Shown one piece after another: positions 1 through 5,988 of a DNA stretch of 5,988 nucleotides. The number at the start of each line of letters is the position of its first letter. Positions within the stretch are counted from its first letter, which is position 1. The DNA lies in NCBI GenBank assembly GCA_019419485.1, contig DXZV01000113.1, positions 1 to 5,988 of the forward strand, read 5' to 3'. The stretch is from Collinsella sp. (lineage in GTDB: Bacteria; Actinomycetota; Coriobacteriia; Coriobacteriales; Coriobacteriaceae). Made by a program: the position numbers and the translations under genes. A model generated the notes under the pieces. That model ran no database searches. It had not been told where the DNA came from and worked only from the letters and a program-made list of their open reading frames with translations.

Positions 1-26
1 GGCCGAACAACAACGCACCAGCGCAG

Positions 27-64
27 AGCGCGGGGTCGGATCCAATCCGATCCCGCGCTTTTTT
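27..64 (+). terminator. Intrinsic (Rho-independent) terminator of an upstream gene
   Basis: A 15-bp stem pairs 27-41 with 45-59, with a single G-U wobble (35 with 51) and a 3-base loop (42-44). Six T residues follow at 59-64. The T run is on the + strand side only, so it ends a + strand transcript that comes from left of the window. No stop codon of that gene can be identified in the 26 bases before the stem. It also insulates the DUF389 gene from read-through, so that gene probably has its own promoter between 65 and 205. Confidence 0.87.
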
Positions 65-205
65 GTATCTGCCGAAACCCTCGGCCGCAACGCATTTGCT
101 ACGCACCCGTTTCCCACTCGCTTAAGTTCCACGCCAAGATGACCGCGCCGCCCCTCACGGTGTAGAGTACATGCTGCGAACACACCCGCGCTCCCGCGGC
201 AATAC

Positions 206-211
206 GAGGTG
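206..211 (+). promoter_or_regulatory. Ribosome binding site that decides the DUF389 start
   Basis: GAGGTG lies just before the ATG at 215; its GAGG core ends 5 bases upstream of that ATG. A GTG at 209-211 is also in frame but overlaps this Shine-Dalgarno sequence and could not use it. The ATG at 215 is therefore the better start, making the protein two residues shorter than the longest open frame. Confidence 0.6.
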
Positions 212-214
212 GAT

Positions 215-1354
215 ATGGAACTCGACAAACAACAGATCAAGCGGCTGCGCGAGCGCCATCATCGGCGCCATGGCATCCGCCCCGCCCACAGCGAAGCGGC
301 TGAACAGGCGCATCGCTTCCTAAAGCGGGCGTTCAACATTCGCGAGGGTCGCGCACCCTATCACGTGATCCGCAAACGCTTTGTAAACGGGGCGCGCCTG
401 ACCGGCTCGCACCTGTGCATCCTCATCATCGCCATGCTCATCGCAAGCATCGGCCTCGATATCGACTCGGACATCGCCATCGTGGGCGCCATGCTCATCT
501 GCCCGCTCATGGGCTCGGTTCTTGCCATGGCATACGGCATCGCTACGCTCGACCGCGAGATTACCGTCGAGGCCGTCGCGGGCTTGGCTCTACAGATGGC
601 CTTTTGCCTGGTCACGTCTACGTTGTACTTTAAGCTCTCGCCCCTTGGCACCACCACGGCCGCCATCATCGACAATTCGACACCGACTGTGTGGGACCTT
701 GCCGTCGCGCTCGCGGGCGGCTTTGCGGGCGGCCTGGGCAACTCACGCGACCAGGAACCCGCCACGCTCATCGCCGGTGTGGCCGTAGCGACCGCGCTGA
801 TGCCGCCCCTGTGCGCGGCGGGTTACGGCATCGCCATCGCGAGCGGGTCGCTGTTTCTCTCGGCGCTCTACGAATTTGGCATCAACGTCGTCTTTATCGC
901 GCTGGCGGCCGAAGCCGTACTGCTTATCTTGCGCGTGCCCCTCAAGCGCGACCTCAACGGCGACGGCATTGTGACCGCCGAGGAAAATGCCGAGGTCGAC
1001 GAGCTATCGCGCAAGGTGCGCCGCCGCATCATCGTGGGCACGGTGATCTTTGCCATCCCCTGCATCGTCATGACGGCGGGCTCCATTGGCTCGGCGCAGG
1101 CCGGCGTGCAGGACGGCTACGGCGTCACCGAGACCACGCGTGAGCTCGCCGCGGTGCTACCGGGCTTTAAGGACTACACCGTCGCCGTCGAGACCTCGGC
1201 TACCGAAGGCGAGGAGGAGGGTATCGTCGAGCGCGAGATTGTCGCTCACGTGACGACAGGCGAGGCGCTTGGGGCACACGACCGTCACGTCGCTCGCAAG
1301 CTCATCGACCTCAACGTGCCCGAGCTCGATCGCGTAGAGTTTGACGTGAAGTGA
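215..1354 (+). CDS. DUF389 family multi-pass membrane protein with an EF-hand-like loop
   Basis: A 379-residue integral membrane protein of the DUF389 (uncharacterised hydrophobic domain) family, whose molecular function is not established. Residues are numbered from the ATG at 215. The first ~60 residues are basic and His/Arg-rich, with no signal peptide, and are probably cytoplasmic. Hydrophobic segments lie near 65-81, 86-110, 117-139, 158-176, 183-208, 210-241 and 271-293. Family-like motifs are GAMLICPLMG (91-100) and ATALMPPL (192-199). The loop between the last two segments holds DLNGDGIVTAEE (246-257), matching the EF-hand calcium loop, followed by the basic stretch RKVRRR, which suggests a cytoplasmic side. 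About 85 residues after the last segment form a soluble tail, outside the cell if there are seven spans. The gene is monocistronic here, with a terminator upstream and a convergent gene 56 bases downstream. Family assignment is confident from motif recall; topology is inferred by eye. Confidence 0.87.
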   Translation: MELDKQQIKRLRERHHRRHGIRPAHSEAAEQAHRFLKRAFNIREGRAPYHVIRKRFVNGARLTGSHLCILIIAMLIASIGLDIDSDIAIVGAMLICPLMGSVLAMAYGIATLDREITVEAVAGLALQMAFCLVTSTLYFKLSPLGTTTAAIIDNSTPTVWDLAVALAGGFAGGLGNSRDQEPATLIAGVAVATALMPPLCAAGYGIAIASGSLFLSALYEFGINVVFIALAAEAVLLILRVPLKRDLNGDGIVTAEENAEVDELSRKVRRRIIVGTVIFAIPCIVMTAGSIGSAQAGVQDGYGVTETTRELAAVLPGFKDYTVAVETSATEGEEEGIVEREIVAHVTTGEALGAHDRHVARKLIDLNVPELDRVEFDVK

Positions 1355-1363
1355 CCTGATATA

Positions 1364-1399
1364 GGACGCAGTTCATGCCTGCGCCCCGCTCGCTGTTTT
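1364..1399 (+). terminator. Possible weak terminator between convergent genes
   Basis: Nine bases after the DUF389 stop codon, CGCAG (1367-1371) pairs with CTGCG (1379-1383) around a 7-base loop. Two more G-C pairs form beyond one mismatch (1364-1365 with 1385-1386). A TTTT run occurs only at 1396-1399, about ten bases after the stem, so this is not a textbook terminator. The same hairpin lies downstream of the - strand gene ending at 1411, but there no T run follows it. It is the only termination candidate seen in the 56-base gap. Confidence 0.3.
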
Positions 1400-1410
1400 A
1401 TTGCCGTGAA

Positions 1411-1866
1411 TCAACTGTCCACATCGACATCGACATCGCCAGACTCCACCATAAACGCCGGTTCGGTGCCCACCAGATAAAAACGGGTCACCTTGGTATC
1501 TCTAAATAGGTAGAGCCAACCCTGATCGCGGCGTCGCGAAATATACGCCACGTGGACCGTACCGAATTCTTCGCCGTTTTCCTTTTTTAATATCAGGATG
1601 TTGGGGTCATCCGTACGCTTAAACTGCCCGTCTGTGCAGATTCCGTCTTGGTCGACCAGCTGCCATCGACAGTTGTCCTCCTCAAGAAAAGCCAGGGTTT
1701 CCCGACTCGTTTTGTCATCCCGATAGTAACCGTCAATGGCAAAGCCTTCGGAAACGCATTCCTGCATATAGGACGTTTCTCGGCTTATAGCAAACAGCCC
1801 TGTAGCGCCCAGGAGCACAGCAAGGCAGACCACTGCAAGGGTTATCGAAATAACACGGCGATCCAT
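1411..1866 (-). CDS. Small membrane-anchored protein of unknown function
   Basis: A 151-residue protein that I do not recognise. The N terminus is MDRR followed by one hydrophobic segment (about residues 5-27) with positive residues before it, so the rest is probably outside the cell. There is no lipobox: the only early cysteine (14) is inside the hydrophobic segment and preceded by Val. The remaining ~120 residues are rich in alternating polar and hydrophobic strands (GYYRDD, LILKK, WLYLFRD, TRFYLVG), suggesting a small beta-rich domain, with cysteines at 37, 66 and 77. The tail is an acidic DVDVDVDS repeat encoded by a tandem hexanucleotide. No convincing Shine-Dalgarno sequence precedes the ATG at 1866-1864. 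Sampled GC is about 50 percent, well below the flanking genes, which may reflect recent acquisition or weak constraint. It is convergent with the DUF389 gene, and a terminator separates it from the upstream giant gene. A real gene is likely because of the coherent anchor-plus-domain layout. Confidence 0.62.
   Translation of the reverse strand: MDRRVISITLAVVCLAVLLGATGLFAISRETSYMQECVSEGFAIDGYYRDDKTSRETLAFLEEDNCRWQLVDQDGICTDGQFKRTDDPNILILKKENGEEFGTVHVAYISRRRDQGWLYLFRDTKVTRFYLVGTEPAFMVESGDVDVDVDS
1421..1438. repeat. Three tandem copies of a 6-bp unit
   Basis: ACATCG is repeated three times without interruption. On the - strand it encodes the Asp-Val repeats at the C terminus of the small anchored protein. 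Because the unit is six bases, gain or loss of copies by strand slippage would keep the reading frame and only change tail length. Confidence 0.85.
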
Positions 1867-1976
1867 GTTAGCCCAACCGATAGTTGTTTAACGGAGCACG
1901 AAACATACCCGGAACCTCCGATATCAGGGGGGAACGTCACCTACGGCCTGCCGGCAATCATATGTTTCCAACATCA

Positions 1977-1988
1977 AACCATATGGTT
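1977..1988. repeat. 12-bp perfect palindrome, possible operator
   Basis: AACCATATGGTT reads identically on both strands. It lies 111 bases upstream of the start codon of the small anchored-protein gene, where a transcription factor could bind. No regulator family is assigned, and chance occurrence in this AT-richer stretch is possible. Confidence 0.35.
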
Positions 1989-2104
1989 ACAACTCGTTGG
2001 AGATAGGTTCCATGAACGGACGGTAATTTGCGGCGAACGGCTACATATGTTCATTATCTCAGGGTTCCGAGGACAGTTTTTGGTGCCACCGAGACGTCGT
2101 TTTT

Positions 2105-2227
2105 GGAAGTATGCGGCAAATTCCGGAACTCTTGAGCACATCCTGGTTTTTCGCCAATAAAACCGCAGGTACAGAGCTTGGACATATCAGGTGTGCTCGG
2201 CCTATTCAGATTTTGCCGCATACTTCC
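2105..2227. repeat. 123-bp imperfect palindromic element (MITE-like or structured RNA)
   Basis: The ends are a 16-bp perfect inverted repeat, GGAAGTATGCGGCAAA at 2105-2120 and its complement at 2212-2227. After an asymmetry-free 13-base internal loop on each side, a second arm pairs GAGCACA (2134-2140) with TGTGCTC (2192-2198) and continues as CCTG (2142-2145) with CAGG (2188-2191) across a single bulged T. In an alternative fold of the centre, GGTTTT (2145-2150) pairs with AAAACC (2159-2164). As RNA the outer stem gains four more pairs, including one wobble (2101-2104 with 2228-2231). No transposase is present and no convincing target-site duplication abuts the arms. It could be a non-autonomous mobile repeat, an intergenic palindromic repeat or a folded RNA; the sequence alone does not separate these. 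Confidence 0.7.
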
Positions 2228-2283
2228 GAAATCTAAGTTCGCAAAGGGTGATAGTTGGGGCATTTACGCAACATATGTCCAGC

Positions 2284-2319
2284 AAAAACGGGTGGTAGTC
2301 GATACGCTACCGCCCGTTT
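2284..2319 (-). terminator. Intrinsic terminator of the giant dehydratase/activase gene
   Basis: A 13-bp stem pairs 2286-2298 with 2307-2319, with one G-U wobble (2293 with 2312) and an 8-base loop (2299-2306). Read on the - strand it ends in five T residues (complement of 2284-2288), while the + strand side has only three. The stem begins 28 bases after the TAA stop at 2348-2350. It therefore ends the giant gene's transcript before the palindromic region and the small anchored-protein gene. Confidence 0.88.
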
Positions 2320-2347
2320 GTCTCATATCTAGCCCATAGCAGGCCGG

Positions 2348-5300
2348 TTACTTCTTAATGCCGCGTCCCAGACGCTTGGCGACCGATGTGACGGCCTCCT
2401 CGCTGGCCGGCCCGCAGCTCACGCAGTCGTCATGGGCACGCATCTGACCGGTGACCTCGTCCATCGCGAGCGGCGCCACCTTCTCGAGCTTAAAGCCCTT
2501 GCCGGCGCGCATGTTTTCCTTGGCCACGCTGATCATGAGCTTAATGCGGTTGAGCTGGTTGACCTCGGACGCACCGGGGTCGTAGTCCACCGCGACAATG
2601 TTGCTCTCGGGATGCTGGCGGCGCAGCTCCTTGATCACGGCCTTGCCCACCACGTGGTTGGGCAGGCACGCAAAGGGCTGCGTGCAGATGATGTTGGGCG
2701 CACCATGGTCGATCAGGTCGAGCATCTCGGCCGTGAGCAACCAGCCCTCGCCCATGTTGTTGCACACCGAAAGTACCGTACGGGCCTTTTCGGCCATGGT
2801 GCCGATGCGCTCGGGCGCCTCGAAGCGGCGGGACTTCTCGAGCATCTCCTCCACCGGCGTGCGCATCCAGTCCACAAGCTTGATGAGCGCTTGCATGCCC
2901 GCGCGCGTAGTGGCAGAGCTACCCAGCTCGTCCTTCTGCAGCTCCGCGTTGCTCATGGAGTACAGGAAGAAGTCGAGCAGGCCCGGCACCACGGCCTCGC
3001 AGCCCTCGCGCTCGATGACATCGACCACGTGGTTGTTGGCCGTGGGATGGAACTTGACCAAGATCTCGCCGACCACGCCCACGCGCGGCTTAGTACCCTC
3101 GCCCACGAGCGGCATGGTGTCGAACGCTCGGATGGCCTCGCGGCACAGCTTGGTGTAGTTGTGGCGGTTGAACTTGGGCGCCAACTTGCGGGCGCGCGCC
3201 ATGTACTCCTCGTAGAGCGCGTTGGCGGCACCGGGCGTGGCCTCGTACGGGCGGCAGCGGTAGAGCATCTGCATCATCACGTCGCCAAAGAGCACCGCGT
3301 AGACTGCCTGCTTAAGCAGCGCCGGCGTAATCTTAAAGCCGGGGTTGTCCTCGCCGAGCGCCACAGCCGAAAGCGAGATCACCGGAATCTCAGGGTGACC
3401 GCTCTCGCGCAGGGCTTTGCGAATGAGCGCGATGTAGTTGGTAGCACGGCAGCCGCCGCCGGTCTGACTGATGACCACGGCCGTCTTGGACAGGTCGTAC
3501 CGACCGCTCTCGATGGCCTCCATGATCTGGCCCGTCACCAGGATCGACGGATAGCAGATGTCATTGTTCACATAGCGCAGGCCGGCCTCGACGGCGTCGT
3601 GATCGGTCGAGGGCAGCAGCTCCAAGTTGTAGCCGGCACCGCGGAACACCTCTTTGACCAGGTCAAAGTGGATCGGCGCCATCTGCGGGCACAGGATGGT
3701 GTAGCCCTCGTCGCGCATCTGCTCGGTAAAGGGCACCTTCGGCCATGCGGTCGAAGCACTCTCGCGCTGAGCCTCAAACGTGTACTTGCGGCTCGCGAAC
3801 GCGGGGGCATCCGTGGAGGGCGCCACCGGCGCGGCATCGCCCTGCTCGTAAGCCTCGCCCGCGGCCGTGGCCTCGGCCAAGCGCTCGGCCTCCTGGTCCT
3901 TAAGCGCGGCCATGAGCGAGCGGATGCGGATGCGCGCGGCACCCAGGTTGGACACCTCGTCGATCTTGAGCACGGTGTAAATCTTGCCGCTGGCTTCCAG
4001 GATCTCCTGCACCTGGTCGGTGGTCAGGGCGTCCAAGCCGCAGCCGAAGGAGTTGAGCTGGATCAGGTCCAGGTCGTTGCGCATCGTCACAAAACGAGCG
4101 ACGGCGTACAGGCGGCTGTGGTACATCCACTGGTCGACGACGCGAATCGGACGCTCGGGCTTTACCAGATGCGCGAGCGAATCCTCGGTAAAGACCGCAA
4201 AGCCAAAGCTCGAGATAAGCTCGGGCAGGGCGTGGTTGATCTCGGGGTCGTTATGGTAGGGACGACCGGCGAGCACGATGCCGTGACCGCCGTGGTCCTC
4301 GACCCACTTAAGGGCCTCCTCGCCCATGGTCTGGATGTCCTCGTGGAAGCGCGCGTCGGCCTCAAAGGCAGCGTTGACGGCAGCATCGACCTCGGAGCGC
4401 GTGATCTTGGGTCCACGCACGCGACCGCGACCGGCCTCAGCATCGGCCACACGGTCGACGGCGAGCACCTGGTACAGACGGCGCTTGAGCTCGGTCTTGT
4501 CGTGATAGGGCACAAACGGATACAGGAACTCGATGTTCTGCTCGCGGATCTCGTCGATGTTGAGTGCCAACGCCGTGGGGTAGCTCATGACGATGGGGCA
4601 GTTGTAACAGTTGCCGGCGGTCGGATCCTCCTTGCGCTCCCAGCGCACGCACGGCATCCAGATGAAGTCGACATCGCGGTCGATAAGGTTCATCACATGG
4701 CCGTGGCTCATCTTTGCCGGATAGCACACGCTCTCGGACGGCATGGACTCGATGCCCGCCTGGTAGGTCTTCTTGCTCGACTGGTCGGACAGCTGCACGC
4801 TAAAGCCCAGGCGCGTAAAGAACGCGTGCCAGAAGGGGTAGTTCTCGTACATGTTGAGCGCGCGGGGGATACCGACGGTGCCGCGCGGGGCCTCGTCGGG
4901 GCTCAGCACCTCGCGGTTAAAGAGCAGCTCGTTTTTCTTTTTGAAGAGGTTGGGGGCCTCGGTCTTCTGCTTTTTGTGGCCGGCGCCCTTCTCGCAGCGG
5001 TTGCCGGTAATGAAGCGCCTACCGCCGCCAAAATCGTTGACGGTGAGCTGGCAGTTGTTGGAGCAACGGCCGCAGCGGACGTGCTTTTGCGTCACGGTGA
5101 GGTGCGCGATGTCCTCGGCCGAAAGGATGGTCGAGGTGCCGTCGGCGCCGGCGCGATCGCGGGCGAGCAGGGCCGCACCGTAGGCGCCCATGCAGCCGGC
5201 GATATCGGGGCGCACGGCGTGAACACCGGTGAGCTGCTCAAACGCACGCAGCGTGGCGTCGGACATAAAGGTACCACCCTGGACGATCACCTGACTGCCG

Positions 5301-5988
5301 ATCTCCTTGGGGTCGCGCAGCTTAATGACCTTGAACAGGGCATTCTTGATGACGGAATAAGACAGGCCGGCCGCGATGTCGCCCACCGTGGCGCCTTCCT
5401 TTTGCGCCTGCTTGACGCGCGAGTTCATAAAGACCGTGCAGCGGCTGCCCAGGTCGACGGGGGCCTTGGCATGGATGGCGGCATCGGCGAACGCGCGCAC
5501 GTCCATGTTCATAGAGACGGCGAAGCTCTCGATAAAGCTACCGCAACCCGACGAGCAGGCCTCGTTGAGCATGATGTGCTCGATAACGCCGTCCTTGACG
5601 CACAGACACTTCATGTCCTGGCCGCCGATGTCCAGGATAAACTCGACGCCGGGCAGGAATGCCTTGGCGCCGCGCAGGTGCGCAACGGTCTCGATCTCGC
5701 CGGAATCGGCCTTGAGGGCCTCGATGAGCAGCGCCTCGCCGTAGCCCGTAGTGGTCACGTGGCCGATGGTGCAGCCCGCGGGAATGTGGTTGTAGAAATC
5801 GGCCATGATGACCTTGGCCGTGCCCAGGATGTCACCGTTGTTGTTGCCATACCAAGTGTGCAGCAGCTGACCGTCCTCGCCCACGAGCGCGGCCTTCATG
5901 GTGGTGGAGCCGGCGTCGATGCCGATGAACACGCGGCCGGTGTAGCCGTCGAGCTTGCCCTTGGGGACGACCTCGGTGTCGTGGCGGG
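2348..5988 (-). CDS. Fused 2-hydroxyacyl-CoA dehydratase/activase-type iron-sulfur protein, 5' end outside window
   Basis: A giant relative of the ATP-dependent activase and dehydratase of the 2-hydroxyglutaryl-CoA/benzoyl-CoA reductase (HgdC/BcrAD-type) systems; substrate unknown, likely cytoplasmic. Residues are counted from GTG 5930-5932, which is not the start: 18 further codons are open to the edge, no ribosome site precedes it, and FIGIDAGSTT (2-11) is already the ATPase phosphate loop. Relatives often carry an earlier activase copy, so several hundred residues are probably missing. Residues 1-260 are an ASKHA activase with LDIGGQDMK (100-108), EACSSGCGSFIE (124-135) and RCTVF (164-168); C126 and C165 match the [4Fe-4S] cysteines of HgdC. 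A cysteine cluster follows (C287, C290, C294, C313). Two dehydratase-like modules follow: about 350-680 (DUF2229-like start; C403, C428, C442, C445, C631) and 740-1150 (C748, C793, C828, C1083, C1089), joined by an Ala/Pro-rich linker (680-715). The tail has C1170 and C1173. By family logic, ATP hydrolysis drives low-potential electron transfer to the dehydratase part. Confidence 0.9.
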   Translation of the reverse strand, partial: RHDTEVVPKGKLDGYTGRVFIGIDAGSTTMKAALVGEDGQLLHTWYGNNNGDILGTAKVIMADFYNHIPAGCTIGHVTTTGYGEALLIEALKADSGEIETVAHLRGAKAFLPGVEFILDIGGQDMKCLCVKDGVIEHIMLNEACSSGCGSFIESFAVSMNMDVRAFADAAIHAKAPVDLGSRCTVFMNSRVKQAQKEGATVGDIAAGLSYSVIKNALFKVIKLRDPKEIGSQVIVQGGTFMSDATLRAFEQLTGVHAVRPDIAGCMGAYGAALLARDRAGADGTSTILSAEDIAHLTVTQKHVRCGRCSNNCQLTVNDFGGGRRFITGNRCEKGAGHKKQKTEAPNLFKKKNELLFNREVLSPDEAPRGTVGIPRALNMYENYPFWHAFFTRLGFSVQLSDQSSKKTYQAGIESMPSESVCYPAKMSHGHVMNLIDRDVDFIWMPCVRWERKEDPTAGNCYNCPIVMSYPTALALNIDEIREQNIEFLYPFVPYHDKTELKRRLYQVLAVDRVADAEAGRGRVRGPKITRSEVDAAVNAAFEADARFHEDIQTMGEEALKWVEDHGGHGIVLAGRPYHNDPEINHALPELISSFGFAVFTEDSLAHLVKPERPIRVVDQWMYHSRLYAVARFVTMRNDLDLIQLNSFGCGLDALTTDQVQEILEASGKIYTVLKIDEVSNLGAARIRIRSLMAALKDQEAERLAEATAAGEAYEQGDAAPVAPSTDAPAFASRKYTFEAQRESASTAWPKVPFTEQMRDEGYTILCPQMAPIHFDLVKEVFRGAGYNLELLPSTDHDAVEAGLRYVNNDICYPSILVTGQIMEAIESGRYDLSKTAVVISQTGGGCRATNYIALIRKALRESGHPEIPVISLSAVALGEDNPGFKITPALLKQAVYAVLFGDVMMQMLYRCRPYEATPGAANALYEEYMARARKLAPKFNRHNYTKLCREAIRAFDTMPLVGEGTKPRVGVVGEILVKFHPTANNHVVDVIEREGCEAVVPGLLDFFLYSMSNAELQKDELGSSATTRAGMQALIKLVDWMRTPVEEMLEKSRRFEAPERIGTMAEKARTVLSVCNNMGEGWLLTAEMLDLIDHGAPNIICTQPFACLPNHVVGKAVIKELRRQHPESNIVAVDYDPGASEVNQLNRIKLMISVAKENMRAGKGFKLEKVAPLAMDEVTGQMRAHDDCVSCGPASEEAVTSVAKRLGRGIKK

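Larger units (their letters stand above)
1867..2347. other. 481-bp gene-free region rich in palindromes
   Basis: No convincing gene is seen on either strand between the start of the small anchored-protein gene and the end of the giant gene. The region is less GC-rich than the long genes (48 percent in the line 1981-2040). It holds four CATATG sites (1959, 1980, 2044, 2272), a 12-bp perfect palindrome (1977-1988), the palindromic element at 2105-2227, ACATATGT repeats on both sides of that element, and the giant gene's terminator. The promoter of the small gene should lie at its left end, but no pair of -35 and -10 boxes with good spacing could be identified. Confidence 0.7.

Noticed and set aside
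139..168. Possible promoter before the DUF389 gene (ATGACC and TAGAGT, 18-base spacing)
   Set aside because: Each box matches the consensus at only 4 of 6 positions, and such matches are common by chance. A promoter is expected in 65-205 but cannot be placed.
186..199. Short hairpin CCGCG / CGCGG just before the DUF389 ribosome site
   Set aside because: A 5-bp stem in GC-rich DNA is expected by chance, and nothing else suggests a riboswitch or attenuator.
1411..1866. Lipoprotein signal in the small anchored protein
   Set aside because: The only candidate cysteine (14) is preceded by Val and lies in the middle of the hydrophobic segment, so no lipobox is present.
1957..1962. TATGAT -10-like box on the - strand upstream of the small gene
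   Set aside because: It matches 5 of 6 consensus positions but has no acceptable -35 box at 16-19 bases, and it overlaps a CATATG palindrome that explains it equally well.
1648..2160. 170-codon + strand open frame
   Set aside because: Its first part is antisense to the small anchored-protein gene and the rest crosses the palindromic region. The product has no coherent domain, and the - strand gene explains the overlap better.
2054..2263. 69-codon - strand open frame in the intergenic region
   Set aside because: Both of its ends and most of its length are made of the inverted repeat arms, it has no Shine-Dalgarno sequence before the ATG, and the product has no recognisable domain. It is more likely a by-product of the palindromic element, though it may appear in annotations as a hypothetical protein.
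2348..5988. Long open frames antisense to or out of frame within the giant gene
   Set aside because: They are shadows of GC-rich coding sequence, with Arg/Ser/Pro-rich products and no domains.

Overview
The window looks like chromosomal DNA of a strictly anaerobic, high-GC gut actinobacterium, most likely a Coriobacteriia member such as Collinsella. This is inferred from three things: GC-rich coding sequence (about two thirds G+C in sampled lines), a very large fused 2-hydroxyacyl-CoA dehydratase/activase-type protein of the kind found in anaerobes, and the general gene style. No rRNA or other marker gene is present, so the genus is a guess.

Layout, left to right. (1) Positions 27-64 hold a strong + strand intrinsic terminator for a gene lying left of the window. 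(2) A + strand DUF389-type multi-pass membrane protein gene runs from 215 to 1354. It carries a near-perfect EF-hand calcium loop in a predicted cytoplasmic loop. (3) Convergent with it is a small gene (1411-1866, - strand) for a single-pass anchored protein of unknown function, with clearly lower GC than its neighbours. (4) A 481-bp gene-free, AT-richer region (1867-2347) contains four CATATG palindromes, a 12-bp perfect palindrome, a 123-bp imperfect palindromic element with 16-bp perfect arms, and the terminator of the next gene. (5) From 2348 to the right edge runs a - strand gene for a giant iron-sulfur activase/dehydratase fusion. Its 5' end lies outside the window: the frame stays open through the edge, so the GTG at 5930-5932 is not the true start.

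The genes do not form an obvious pathway. The giant protein appears to be transcribed alone in this window and stops at its own terminator (2284-2319). The small anchored protein is downstream on the same strand but separated by that terminator and the repeat-like region. The DUF389 gene is transcribed the other way. The points most worth following are the palindromic element with its flanking ACATATGT repeats, the internally duplicated dehydratase modules with an extra cysteine cluster in the giant protein, and the EF-hand loop in the DUF389 protein.
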